Source of the DNA: Pseudomonadota bacterium
Lineage (GTDB): Bacteria; Pseudomonadota; Gammaproteobacteria; Acidiferrobacterales; UBA6901
Assembly (NCBI GenBank): GCA_021785795.1
Contig: JAJYEK010000053.1
Location: 1-22,514, forward strand
Reading direction: 5' to 3'
DNA: 22,514 nucleotides
A program made the translations under genes and the position numbers. Shown one piece after another: positions 1 through 6,300 of this stretch (within the stretch, counting starts at the first letter, position 1; the number at the start of each line of letters is the position of its first letter). The notes under the pieces are model-generated. The model was not told the origin of the DNA and did not search any database. It saw only the letters and a program-made list of their open reading frames with translations.

Positions 1-141
1 CCTCGGAATGTAGAGCCATCCGATCAAGCCGAGCGTCAGTCCGGCGGCGGCGAGCTTCACCAGGTACTTTTTTCCGCCGTCGAGGCCACGGTACCAGCGG
101 ACCGGATGCGGGTAGGACTTCTGCGGTTCTTGAGATTCCAT
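1..141 (-). CDS. Hypothetical membrane-anchored protein, 5' part only
   Basis: On the minus strand an ATG at 141 opens a frame of 47 codons that stays open to the window edge, so only the N-terminus is visible. A strong Shine-Dalgarno, GGAGGA, sits just upstream of the ATG, which makes the start convincing. The peptide begins MESQEPQKSYPHP. It has a charged, tryptophan/tyrosine-containing stretch (WYRGLDGGKKY) at about residues 16-28, then a hydrophobic segment (about residues 29-45) that looks like a single membrane span with the N-terminus inside. I do not recognise the family. By position it is cargo of the integrated element. Confidence 0.5.
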   Translation of the reverse strand, partial: MESQEPQKSYPHPVRWYRGLDGGKKYLVKLAAAGLTLGLIGWLYIPR

Positions 142-831
142 GATTCCTCCGTTGTGAGTAACCGGCCACGATGGCCTGAATGCATTGTTCAACACATTCA
201 AAACAACGCAACCTGCCGGTCATCGGTCTCTCGCCGGACGTGGAAATGCAGGGTCGGTCAGGAACGAGAGCGACGGATCCCTGCGATGCCGGCAGCACCG
301 GACAGGGCGCGCGCTGCCATACACGCAGGCCTTTGATCCCATCGCCGGCGTCGATCTCGAGCGTGATGACGGCCCGACCATGCCGGTGGAGCCATTATCG
401 TCGGGACACATTGTTCAATGACGATGGATCGAAGAGACCGAAGACGATGGGTCCGCGATCGCGCGGCATGCCGACCTGCGTCGTGCTGCATACGCGACGG
501 CGACGCAGGGCTTCTGGTCCGTTGCAGTCGGTTCTTGCCGGCCGCGAGCCGATGGCGAGCACGCAAATGCCGGAAGCAGGCTGTCGTCCGAGGATCGGGC
601 TTCACACCCCGGGGATACAGCTCCGCCCGGATATCCCCTACCAGCCGGATATCCCCTACCAGCTGGAAAAAAATGGAGCACAAGATGCGGATGCGGCGGC
701 GCATCGCCAAAAAGCTCGATGAGAGAGAACGGAAGGCGGTGGAGAAATAAACCGCTCCTGGCCGGCGCAGCCTGCACCCGATGGATGGCCCGGCGGCGCT
801 CGCGTGTGTAGTGCTTGAGCGTCGATCGGGT
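142..831. other. Gene-poor stretch within the island
   Basis: About 690 bases between the truncated left-edge gene and the integrase stop. Several overlapping open frames of 60-180 codons exist on both strands. They are mutually contradictory, arginine/proline-rich and lack ribosome binding sites, as expected of chance frames in GC-rich DNA. The only structured element seen is the 18-bp tandem repeat at 627-662. It may be decayed island DNA or a control region. Confidence 0.5.
627..662. repeat. Two perfect tandem copies of an 18-bp unit
   Basis: The unit CCGGATATCCCCTACCAG occurs at 627-644 and again, unchanged, at 645-662. Each copy contains the palindrome GGATATCC. A partial relative, GGGGATACAG, lies just upstream at 611-620. 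The pair could be protein-binding sites in the element, or just a short tandem duplication. Confidence 0.8.
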
Positions 832-2019
832 TCAGTCTGCGCCAGCCTTGATCTGGTCGAGGTAGTCCGACCACTGCTGCATCATCTTGTGCCGCTTGAG
901 CAGGTGTGCTGTACGGTTGTAGGCGCGCCCGTTCGGGTCACGCACGGTATGGGCGAGCTGGTGTTCAATGTAGTCGGGGCGCACGTCAAGGACTTCATCG
1001 AGGATGGTCCGCGCCACGGCGCGGAAACCGTGACCGCTCATCTCCTCTTTGCCGATCCCCAAGCGCCGCATGGCGGCGAGAATCGCGTTATCGCTCATCG
1101 GGCGCGCTGCGCTGCGGGCACTCGGAAAGACAAAGCGCCCGTGCCCGGTGAGCGGTTGCAGTTCGCGCAGGATCTCCACGGCTTGACGGGAAAGAGGGAC
1201 AATGTGCGGGGTGTTGGTCTTGGTCGCGGTGTAGCGCCACTCTCGCGCGTCCAGATCGATGTCGGCCCATTCGGCCTTGCGTAGTTCACCAGGGCGCACA
1301 AAGACGAGCGGGGCAAGGCGCAGGGCGCAGTGCACGGTAAACGTGCCCTGGTAGCCGTCCATGATCCGCAGGATTTCAGCAACCCGTTTCGGCTCGGTGG
1401 TCGCGGCAAAGTGCTTACCCTTCACAGGAGGCAGCGCGCCGCGCAGGGCGGCGGAAGGATCGCGTTCGGCGCGGCCGGTAGCGACTGCGTAGCAGAAGAC
1501 CTGCCTGCAGTTGGCAAGCGCCCGATGCGCAGTCTCCAACGCTCCGCGCTCCTCGATGCGGCGCAACACCGCCAGCAGATCCGGCGCGGCGATTTCGGCA
1601 ACGGGTCGCCCGCCGATCCACGGAAATATGTCGCGCTCGAAACGGCGGATAATGCGGTCGGCGTGATTCGCCGCCCATGTCGGTGCGCGCTTTTCATACC
1701 ACTCCCGCGTAATTGCCTCGAAACTGTTTGCTGCGCGGTCGGCACGCGCAGACTTCTGCGCCTTGCGGGTGGCGCTGGGATCGATGCCATCCGCCACGAG
1801 TTTGCGCGCCGCGTCGCGCCGTTCGCGCGCGACTTTCAGGCTCACGTCCGGATAGGTGCCGAGAGACAACAGTTTTTCCTTGCCGTTGAACTTGTAGCGG
1901 AAGCGCCACCACTTCCCCCCGGGCGGGGTAATGAGCAGGAACAGGCCGCGTTCGTCAAAGAGCTTGGTGGGTTTCTCGCCGGGCTTTGCGTTGCGAAGTG
2001 CAGCTGTGGTCAGAGCCAT
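832..2019 (-). CDS. int: Tyrosine-type site-specific integrase (DUF4102 / P4 type)
   Basis: This 395-residue protein integrates and excises the island at the tmRNA gene. The N-terminal 90 residues are an arm-type DNA-binding domain of the DUF4102 kind (TPPGGKWWRFRYKFNGKEK, LGTYPDVSLKVARERR). A SAM-like core-binding domain follows at about 100-185, then the catalytic domain. All catalytic residues of the family are visible: R242 in VRPGELR, K267 in TATKTNTPHIVPLS, H330 and R333 in GHGFRA, H356 in HQLAH and the nucleophile Y367 in GRAYNRT, so the enzyme appears intact. The ATG at 2019 has an AAGGAG 11 nt upstream, and that site is embedded in inverted repeats that may control translation. Transcription runs away from ssrA into the island. 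Length is normal for the family. Confidence 0.95.
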   Translation of the reverse strand: MALTTAALRNAKPGEKPTKLFDERGLFLLITPPGGKWWRFRYKFNGKEKLLSLGTYPDVSLKVARERRDAARKLVADGIDPSATRKAQKSARADRAANSFEAITREWYEKRAPTWAANHADRIIRRFERDIFPWIGGRPVAEIAAPDLLAVLRRIEERGALETAHRALANCRQVFCYAVATGRAERDPSAALRGALPPVKGKHFAATTEPKRVAEILRIMDGYQGTFTVHCALRLAPLVFVRPGELRKAEWADIDLDAREWRYTATKTNTPHIVPLSRQAVEILRELQPLTGHGRFVFPSARSAARPMSDNAILAAMRRLGIGKEEMSGHGFRAVARTILDEVLDVRPDYIEHQLAHTVRDPNGRAYNRTAHLLKRHKMMQQWSDYLDQIKAGAD

Positions 2020-2074
2020 AAGTGGGGTAACTCCTTTTCAGATTGTGGAGTTACCCCGCAGAGTTACCCCACTT
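2020..2074 (-). promoter_or_regulatory. Alternative hairpins masking the integrase ribosome binding site
   Basis: In the int transcript the segment 2034-2020 (GGAGTTACCCCACTT, directly before the ATG) contains the Shine-Dalgarno. It can pair perfectly with either of two upstream segments: 2057-2047 (11 bp, 12-nt loop, covering GGAG) or 2074-2061 (14 bp, 26-nt loop, reaching to the base before the ATG). Either structure would hide the ribosome binding site. The pairing is seen directly; the regulatory role is inferred. The same repeats could instead be DNA sites for the integrase. Confidence 0.55.
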
Positions 2075-2106
2075 CAGGACTGGATGCTATCGGATGATGT
2101 TACCCC
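2024..2106. repeat. Four GTTACCCC motifs upstream of int (possible arm-type Int sites)
   Basis: GTTACCCC occurs on the plus strand at 2050-2057, 2063-2070 and 2099-2106, and on the minus strand at 2024-2031. An extended 14-mer, GAGTTACCCCACTT, is present at 2061-2074 and, inverted, at 2020-2033. Repeats between the att core and int are typical of arm-type sites bound by the N-terminal domain of such integrases, which can also repress their own promoter. The assignment is inferred from position and repetition. Confidence 0.55.
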
Positions 2107-2115
2107 TTATCGGAT

Positions 2116-2151
2116 AAAAAACCCAAGAAAAAGGCCGCTCTCGGCGGCCTT
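2116..2151 (-). terminator. Intrinsic terminator downstream of ssrA
   Basis: The arms 2131-2138 and 2144-2151 form an 8-bp stem (AAGGCCGC / GCGGCCTT) with a 5-nt loop. On the minus strand the stem is followed by CTTTTTCTTGGGTTTTTT, giving two T-tracts. It lies 34 nt beyond the tmRNA CCA end, so it would end the ssrA transcript. It lies on the island side of the predicted junction. Confidence 0.75.
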
Positions 2152-2186
2152 CAGGATGTTGTTGGATGTCGTTGGATTAGTTAATG

Positions 2187-2220
2187 GTGGAGGCGGCGGG
2201 AATCGAACCCGCGTCCGCAA
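2187..2220. other. Predicted attachment-site core in the tmRNA 3' end
   Basis: The T-arm and acceptor part of ssrA is the segment normally duplicated when an element inserts into tmRNA. Here it is the last tmRNA sequence before the integrase region. The exact crossover cannot be placed because the other copy is not in the window. Confidence 0.4.
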
Positions 2221-2413
2221 GTCCTCCGCCGTCCGGTTCTACATGCGTAGTCTGTTATCGTTTTCGCCTGCCGTCTCCCAACAGACAGGGTGTCGACAGG
2301 TTTAGCCTGCTTCGATTTAGCGCAGACCCAACAGGCACGGGGCTACGCGATCCTGTGTGATCGACCTCTCAGTCCGGCCCACAGGCGAAACGCGGGTGAG
2401 AGGTTAGCGGGGA

Positions 2414-2446
2414 TTAAGCCGCTAAGGCGTAGTTGTCGTCGTTGGC
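2414..2446 (-). CDS. tmRNA proteolysis tag peptide
   Basis: Inside ssrA the minus strand reads GCC AAC GAC GAC AAC TAC GCC TTA GCG GCT TAA, giving ANDDNYALAA. The E. coli tag is ANDENYALAA, so one acidic residue differs. The C-terminal ALAA needed for ClpXP recognition is intact. Confidence 0.95.
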   Translation of the reverse strand, partial: ANDDNYALAA

Positions 2447-2544
2447 AACTATTGGTTTGCAGCTGGATTTACGAGGAACTCTGCACCTCGGCATGCTCCG
2501 GAGGTTTCGCGACCCACGTCGAAGCCGTGTCGCCCCCAAGGAAT

Positions 2545-2550
2545 CTGATA
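2545..2550 (-). promoter_or_regulatory. Possible -10 element of ssrA
   Basis: TATCAG on the minus strand ends 7 nt before the mature 5' end. No good -35 hexamer is seen at 16-18 nt. RNase P processing of a longer precursor remains possible. Confidence 0.25.
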
Positions 2551-2613
2551 CAAACACCACGCGCACGATGCTCGATCTGCGCCTGATCTTGATTGCCAAA
2601 TCATAGCATAAAC

Positions 2614-2632
2614 CGGCAATTTTCCTCTGCCG
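2614..2632 (-). terminator. Weak hairpin after smpB
   Basis: CGGCA (2614-2618) and TGCCG (2628-2632) can pair with a 9-nt loop. On the minus strand it is followed by GTTTATG, a poor T-tract. It may partly separate smpB from ssrA, or allow read-through. Confidence 0.3.
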
Positions 2633-2652
2633 ATTCTACAAATAGGGGCTAG

Positions 2653-3126
2653 TTAGCGGGATTTCAAGGCCCGCTGTGCCTCGCGCTCCGATTCGCGCTC
2701 CTTGAGGGTCGCGCGCTTGTCATGCTGCTGCTTGCCCTTGGCCAGCCCGACTTCGAGTTTAGCTCGGCCGCGCTTCCAGTATAGCGACAATGGTACGAGC
2801 GTATACCCCTTGCGTTCCACGGAGCCGATAAGCCGGCTGATTTCTTCGGCGTGTAGCAGCAGCCTGCGGGTACGCGTCGGATCGGGATGGACATGGGTGG
2901 AAGCCGAGGCGAGTGGTGAAATATGGGCGCCGAAGAGATAGACCTGACCGTCCTTAACGATGACGTAGCTTTCCTTCAGCTGTACGCGGCCGGCGCGCAG
3001 ACTTTTTACCTCCCAGCCTTCCAGTGAAAGTCCGGCTTCGTATTTGTCCTCGATGAAGTAGTCGTGCCATGCCTTTTTGTTCTGGGCAATGGTGCTCGAG
3101 GCGGATTTTTCCGGTTTTTTGGTCAT
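2653..3126 (-). CDS. smpB: SsrA-binding protein SmpB
   Basis: SmpB binds the tRNA-like domain of tmRNA and delivers it to stalled ribosomes. The 157 residues show the full family pattern: [32 protein letters not shown] near the N-terminus, [11 protein letters not shown] in the middle, and [17 protein letters not shown] followed by [20 protein letters not shown]. The basic C-terminal tail ([16 protein letters not shown]), which enters the mRNA channel as a helix, is present. Length is typical. It lies 115 nt upstream of ssrA on the same strand and diverges from the transporter gene at 3224. The N-terminal [11 protein letters not shown] is the usual variable lead-in. Confidence 0.97.
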   Translation of the reverse strand: MTKKPEKSASSTIAQNKKAWHDYFIEDKYEAGLSLEGWEVKSLRAGRVQLKESYVIVKDGQVYLFGAHISPLASASTHVHPDPTRTRRLLLHAEEISRLIGSVERKGYTLVPLSLYWKRGRAKLEVGLAKGKQQHDKRATLKERESEREAQRALKSR

Positions 3127-3167
3127 GGATGGGACTTCAGGAGCGATATGAACCGATCATGGTATCG

Positions 3168-3174
3168 TATAATA
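3168..3174. promoter_or_regulatory. Overlapping divergent -10 elements between smpB and the transporter
   Basis: The plus strand reads TATAAT at 3168-3173, a consensus -10 for the transporter operon. The minus strand reads TATTAT at 3174-3169, a near-consensus -10 for smpB. Neither direction has a recognisable -35 at 16-18 nt. Two polymerases could not occupy both at once, so the promoters, if real, would compete. Confidence 0.4.
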
Positions 3175-3223
3175 ACAGGCAGCATGGGGCCTATTTTGAG
3201 ACCACTCACCTGGTAAATATGAA

Positions 3224-4606
3224 ATGGCGCGGATAAGGGCGGCCAGGTCCGCGCATGGACTGTGGTCTTCTTCCCGGAGATTTGTCCTTGCCGCAGCCGG
3301 ATTTACCATCAGTCTCAACAATATCTGGCAGTTCCCCTATCACGTCGTGCAGTACGGCGGCGGCGCTTTCATCACGGTCTACGTGATTTTCATGTTTTTG
3401 CTCGGGCTGCCGCTATTTACCGCCCAGCTGATGCTGGGGCGGCTCGGGCGGTTATCCCCGGTCAATACCATGCATGACCTGATCCGGCGCACGCGGCGGT
3501 CCCGTGCCTGGCTGATCCTGGGCATGCTGATTGTAGCCTCGGGACTTCTGATCCTGTCCTGGTACAGCGTCATTGCCGGCTGGCTTCTGGCTTACCTCGT
3601 GCGGTCGGTAGCCGGTCTACTGAAGAATCTCAGTGCCGATTCCGCGGCGAGCGACTTCTCTGCCTTCGTCAGCAATCCGGAGAGGCAGCTTTTCTGGCAC
3701 AGCCTGTTCATGGTGATGACCATGACCGTCGTGATACGCGGTGTACGCCACGGTCTGGAGGCCGTTTCCAGGCTGGTCGTGCCGGTTCTGCTGGTACTGC
3801 TGGCCGTCCTTGCCGTATACGCCGTATTCAACGGCGATATCGTGCACACGGTGGCGTTCTTTGTGACGCCGGATTTTCTCAAACTGTCCGGGCAGGGCAT
3901 CCTCACTGCGCTCGGCGACACATTTTTCAGCCTTGGTCTTGGGGCTGGCGCCATGATGATGTACGGGGCCTACGTGCCGAACCGCACCTCGATCGCGCGT
4001 GCCGCGACCGTCGTGGTACTGATTGACATCGCGGCGACGGTTACGGCCGGCATGGTCATCCTGCCGGTACTCTACGCCGCGGGCGCGACCCCGACGCAGG
4101 GGCCGGCACTGGTGTTCCGGGCGTTGCCGGTGTCGTTCGATGTGTTGCCTCTGGGCGGACTGATGGAGACCGTGTTTCTAGTATTCCTGGTGCTCGTGGC
4201 CTGGATGTCGAGCATTGCGCTGGCGGAACCCGCGGTGACCTGGCTCATCGAGAGCCGGGGCATGACGCGGCTCAGGGCGGGTATTGTGAGCGGTATCGGC
4301 TCATGGCTGCTCGGCATCGTCACAATACTCTCCTTGAGCGAGTGGAAGTTCTCCTTCCGTTTCCTGGGCCTCACCGAATCGTTCGGACTGTTCGATATTC
4401 TGCAGATCCTCACGTCGGGTTTCATCATGCCTCTGATCGGAGTGCTGTCTGCGGTATTCGCGGCCTGGGTGCTGTCGACAGCGATGACGCGGGAGGCGCT
4501 TTCCGTGCGGTCACGTTGCACTTATGATGCATGGTTGTGGCTTACGCGCCTGGCTGTTCCTGTCTGGCTGCTGATCGTCGCCTTCAACATGCGGATATTT
4601 CTGTGA
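3224..4606 (+). CDS. SNF-family (NSS) sodium-dependent transporter homologue
   Basis: This 460-residue integral membrane protein has about 11 hydrophobic segments and the LeuT-fold signatures of neurotransmitter:sodium symporters. TM1 carries AAAGFTISLNNIWQFPY and GGGAF (residues 23-49), TM6 carries FFSLGLGAGAMMMYGAY (234-250), TM8 carries MSSIALAEP (328-336), and FDILQILTS (390-398) leads into TM10. The substrate is unknown. By alignment from memory, the normally conserved TM1 arginine is Q36 and the partner aspartate of TM10 is Q394, so the extracellular-gate salt bridge looks lost. The two TM1 glycines of GLGN are S30 and N32. N33, matching the sodium ligand N27 of LeuT, is kept. There is no clear Shine-Dalgarno. 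Its stop overlaps the ratA start. In E. coli nothing separates smpB and ratA, so this gene is an insertion into that pair. Confidence 0.85.
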   Translation: MARIRAARSAHGLWSSSRRFVLAAAGFTISLNNIWQFPYHVVQYGGGAFITVYVIFMFLLGLPLFTAQLMLGRLGRLSPVNTMHDLIRRTRRSRAWLILGMLIVASGLLILSWYSVIAGWLLAYLVRSVAGLLKNLSADSAASDFSAFVSNPERQLFWHSLFMVMTMTVVIRGVRHGLEAVSRLVVPVLLVLLAVLAVYAVFNGDIVHTVAFFVTPDFLKLSGQGILTALGDTFFSLGLGAGAMMMYGAYVPNRTSIARAATVVVLIDIAATVTAGMVILPVLYAAGATPTQGPALVFRALPVSFDVLPLGGLMETVFLVFLVLVAWMSSIALAEPAVTWLIESRGMTRLRAGIVSGIGSWLLGIVTILSLSEWKFSFRFLGLTESFGLFDILQILTSGFIMPLIGVLSAVFAAWVLSTAMTREALSVRSRCTYDAWLWLTRLAVPVWLLIVAFNMRIFL

Positions 4607-5040
4607 CGACCATACACAAGAGCGCTCTGCTGCCGTATAGCGCCGCAGAGATGTATGTGCTGGTGGCCGACATCGAGGCCTATCCCCAGTTCTTGCCGTG
4701 GTGTGGCGGCGCCCGCGTTCTCAAGCGCGAAGGCGACAGCGTCACGGCGGCGATCGACATCGACTACGGCGGCATTCACAAAACGTTTACCACGCGCAAC
4801 GACGGGCGCCCTGTGGAGCTGATGGAAATGCGTCTCGTCGAAGGTCCTTTCCGACATCTCCTCGGCCATTGGCGCTTCACACCGCTGGACGAGCGCGCCT
4901 GCAAGGTATCCTTCGACCTGGAATTCGAGTTTTCCAGCAGGATGCTGGGTCTGGTGGTCGGTCCGGTGTTTCAACACATTGCCAACGGAATGGTCGACAG
5001 CTTCCGCGTGCGCGCAGTGCAGTTGTATGGCAGGCGATGA
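4603..5040 (+). CDS. ratA: RatA family START-domain protein (coenzyme Q-binding / ribosome-associated)
   Basis: The 145-residue product matches the RatA/PasT family of the polyketide-cyclase (SRPBCC/START) fold. Recognisable parts are the N-terminal HKSALLPYSAAEMYVLVADIEAYPQFLPWC, the strand KTFTTRN, LVEGPFRHLLGHWRF, and the C-terminal helix GPVFQHIANGMVDSFRVRA. In E. coli the protein has been described as an inhibitor of 70S assembly, and eukaryotic Coq10 relatives bind ubiquinone; which role applies here is unknown. I chose the GTG at 4603, which overlaps the transporter TGA as GTGA and gives the family-typical N-terminus. An upstream ATG at 4531 would add 24 residues from inside the transporter. 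It overlaps rnfH by 14 nt, suggesting coupled translation. Confidence 0.9.
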   Translation: MTTIHKSALLPYSAAEMYVLVADIEAYPQFLPWCGGARVLKREGDSVTAAIDIDYGGIHKTFTTRNDGRPVELMEMRLVEGPFRHLLGHWRFTPLDERACKVSFDLEFEFSSRMLGLVVGPVFQHIANGMVDSFRVRAVQLYGRR

Positions 5041-5338
5041 ATCGGTTCACGCGGAGGTGGCATATGCTGCCCCTGCGCATCAATGGCTGATCGCGGTCGC
5101 GGTTGCGCCTCTGACTAGCGTGCTGGCAGCTATCCAGCAGAGCGGAATTCTGCGGTGCTGCCCGGAAATCGATCTCGCGCGCAATGCAGTGGGCATATTC
5201 GGAGAGATCGTGTCCTTGACGGACATTGTGCGCGCGGGCGATCGGATTGAAATCTACCGCGCCCTGCGGGTGGACCCGAAAGCTGCCCGGCGGCACCGGG
5301 CAAGACTTCAGCGGCCTACCAACCGCCGTACCGTCTGA
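5027..5338 (+). CDS. rnfH: RnfH family protein (RatB), ubiquitin-like fold
   Basis: Small protein of about 103 residues with the family pattern: HAEVAYAAPAHQWLIAVAV at the N-terminus, a central SGILRCCPEIDLARNAVGIFGEIVSLTDIVRAGDRIEIYRALRVDPK-type block, and a basic tail (RRHRARLQRPTNRR). The product belongs to the beta-grasp family found with ratA in gammaproteobacteria; its biochemical role is not established. The ATG at 5027 lies inside the end of ratA. No better in-frame start follows before the conserved region, so the first six or seven residues are the least certain part. It converges on bamE with only 12 nt between the stops and no obvious terminator. Confidence 0.88.
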   Translation: MAGDESVHAEVAYAAPAHQWLIAVAVAPLTSVLAAIQQSGILRCCPEIDLARNAVGIFGEIVSLTDIVRAGDRIEIYRALRVDPKAARRHRARLQRPTNRRTV

Positions 5339-5350
5339 GCGTAACGGTCT

Positions 5351-5725
5351 TCAGGACGAGGAGGTGTGCGTGGCCGGCAACGGCCCGGGCTGCTTCCCTG
5401 CCTTGAGATCGGCTGGTGCCAGATCCCCCTCGGCATTCGTCAGCACGTCCCCCTTGAAAAACAGCGTGAGCCGGTGCTGAACCGGCTTTCCGCCCATTTT
5501 GGCGACCGAATTGTAATAGTCCCAGCGCCCCGGGTTGAAAGGATCCCGGACAAGCGGTGTGCCCAAGACGAATCTGACCTGGCGCTTCGTCATACCCAGC
5601 CTCAGCTGGGCGATTTCGTGACTGGTCACGACGTTTCCCTGCGGGACGCTGATCCTGAACTCGGAAAAACAGCCGCTCAGCGTGCTGCCAATGAGTAGCA
5701 GCAAGACAACGATAACTATTCTCAT
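5351..5725 (-). CDS. bamE: Outer membrane assembly lipoprotein BamE
   Basis: BamE is an accessory lipoprotein of the BAM complex that inserts beta-barrel proteins in the outer membrane. The 124 residues start with a lipoprotein signal peptide (hydrophobic run 3-14) ending in the lipobox LSGC, with C19 as the lipidated cysteine. The SmpA/OmlA domain follows: VTSHEIAQLRLGMTKRQV, then VLGTPLVRDPFNPGRWDYYNS at about 53-73, and LTLFFKGDVL. The C-terminal 25 residues are a proline/alanine-rich tail without domain content. It diverges from fur, and the two share a 101-nt promoter region. A clear Shine-Dalgarno is lacking before the ATG. Confidence 0.95.
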   Translation of the reverse strand: MRIVIVVLLLLIGSTLSGCFSEFRISVPQGNVVTSHEIAQLRLGMTKRQVRFVLGTPLVRDPFNPGRWDYYNSVAKMGGKPVQHRLTLFFKGDVLTNAEGDLAPADLKAGKQPGPLPATHTSSS

Positions 5726-5760
5726 TTTGGATTTGGAGCCAAGTGTTTTAAACTTCCGGC

Positions 5761-5786
5761 ATGATAGCCCAGCGCGATGATATATT
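5761..5786. promoter_or_regulatory. Divergent bamE / fur promoter region
   Basis: On the minus strand TATCAT (5766-5761) is a good -10 for bamE, with GTGAAT 17 nt upstream as a poor -35; transcription would start about 30 nt before the bamE ATG. On the plus strand TATATT (5781-5786) is a -10 for fur, about 40 nt before its ATG, without a clear -35. No convincing Fur box was seen, so autoregulation is not supported. Confidence 0.4.
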
Positions 5787-5826
5787 CACCGCGCGGCTGT
5801 ATCCAATGTGCATCCGGGGGCCAACC

Positions 5827-6282
5827 ATGTCGGACAGTGTCGATCTCAAGAAGGCAGGACTGAAGGCTACCCTTCCGCGGCTCAAGATCCTCAGCATCCT
5901 GGAGGAAGCGCAGGAGCGGCATATGTCGGCCGAGGATGTCTACAAGTCGCTCCTCGAATCGGGCGAGGAGGTGGGTCTGGCGACCGTCTACCGCGTGCTG
6001 ACGCAGTTCGAGGCGGCGGGGCTCGTGATCCGCCATAATTTTGAGGGCGGAAGGGCGGTGTTCGAGCTGAATCAGGGGCACCATCACGATCACATGGTCT
6101 GCGTGGAATGCGGCAAGGTATTCGAGTTCTACGATCCAGCCATCGAGGCGCGGCAGCGCAAGATCGCCGAAAAGGTCGGATTCATCATGGAAGAACACTC
6201 CCTGTATATCTACGGCACCTGCGAAGGCATGAAGAAGAGCGGAGTCTGCTCAAAGAAAGGCCGGACCACCAACGCAGCCTGA
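5827..6282 (+). CDS. fur: Ferric uptake regulator Fur
   Basis: Fur is the iron-dependent dimeric repressor of iron uptake and oxidative-stress genes. The 151 residues show the N-terminal winged helix (LPRLKILSILEEAQERHMSAEDVY, then EEVGLATVYRVLTQFEAAGLV) and the metal-binding dimerisation domain. The metal residues are visible: the histidine cluster HHHDH at 85-89, C92 and C95 in CVECGK, and a further pair C132 and C141 near the C-terminus. I chose the ATG at 5827, preceded by GGGGG, because it gives the usual MSDSVDLKKAGLKAT start. An upstream in-frame ATG at 5761 would add 22 residues and overlap the proposed promoter. It converges on the acetyltransferase gene at 6301 with 18 nt between them. 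Confidence 0.96.
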   Translation: MSDSVDLKKAGLKATLPRLKILSILEEAQERHMSAEDVYKSLLESGEEVGLATVYRVLTQFEAAGLVIRHNFEGGRAVFELNQGHHHDHMVCVECGKVFEFYDPAIEARQRKIAEKVGFIMEEHSLYIYGTCEGMKKSGVCSKKGRTTNAA

Positions 6283-6300
6283 AATGCCGGAATTCCGCCG

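Larger units (their letters stand above)
1..2184. mobile_element. End of an integrated genomic island at the tmRNA gene (partial)
   Basis: A complete tyrosine integrase gene lies immediately beyond the 3' end of ssrA and is transcribed away from it, the usual layout of islands and P4-like prophages that use tmRNA or tRNA 3' ends as attB. The stretch to the left of int is gene-poor and unlike the dense core genome to the right. No second copy of the tmRNA 3' end appears in 1-830, so the other att site and most of the element lie outside the window. The boundary at 2184/2185 is inferred from the tmRNA end; the crossover could lie some tens of bases inside ssrA. Confidence 0.75.
2185..2537 (-). 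ncRNA. ssrA: Transfer-messenger RNA (tmRNA)
   Basis: This RNA rescues stalled ribosomes and tags the unfinished protein for proteolysis. The minus strand starts GGGGGCGACACGGCTTCGACG at 2537 and ends with a T-arm (GGTTCGATTCC) and CGCCTCCACCA at 2185. The two ends form a 7-bp acceptor stem (GGGGGCG with CGCCTCC, one G-U), and the terminal CCA is encoded. The resume codon GCC follows ATAGTT and opens a tag ending in a stop at 2414. The length of 353 nt is normal for a one-piece tmRNA. Its partner smpB lies just upstream on the same strand. The 3' end is the inferred integration target of the island. Confidence 0.97.

Noticed and set aside
673..750. A 25-codon basic peptide frame (start MEHKMRMRRR)
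   Set aside because: Only an A-rich stretch precedes the ATG and the frame is open far upstream without a start signal; too short to support.
180..777. Overlapping open frames of 78-180 codons on both strands
   Set aside because: They contradict one another, have biased arginine/proline content, lack ribosome sites and resemble no family; treated as chance frames in GC-rich DNA.
1330..2097. A 255-codon plus-strand frame opposite the integrase
   Set aside because: It is an antisense shadow of the integrase, which has all catalytic residues.
2290..2599. Protein-coding frames across ssrA
   Set aside because: The region is explained by tmRNA; only the tag codons are translated.
5726..5826. A sigma-E promoter for bamE (GGAAGTT and TCCAAA on the minus strand)
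   Set aside because: The two boxes are only 13 nt apart, and the later TCCAAA would place the start at or after the bamE ATG.
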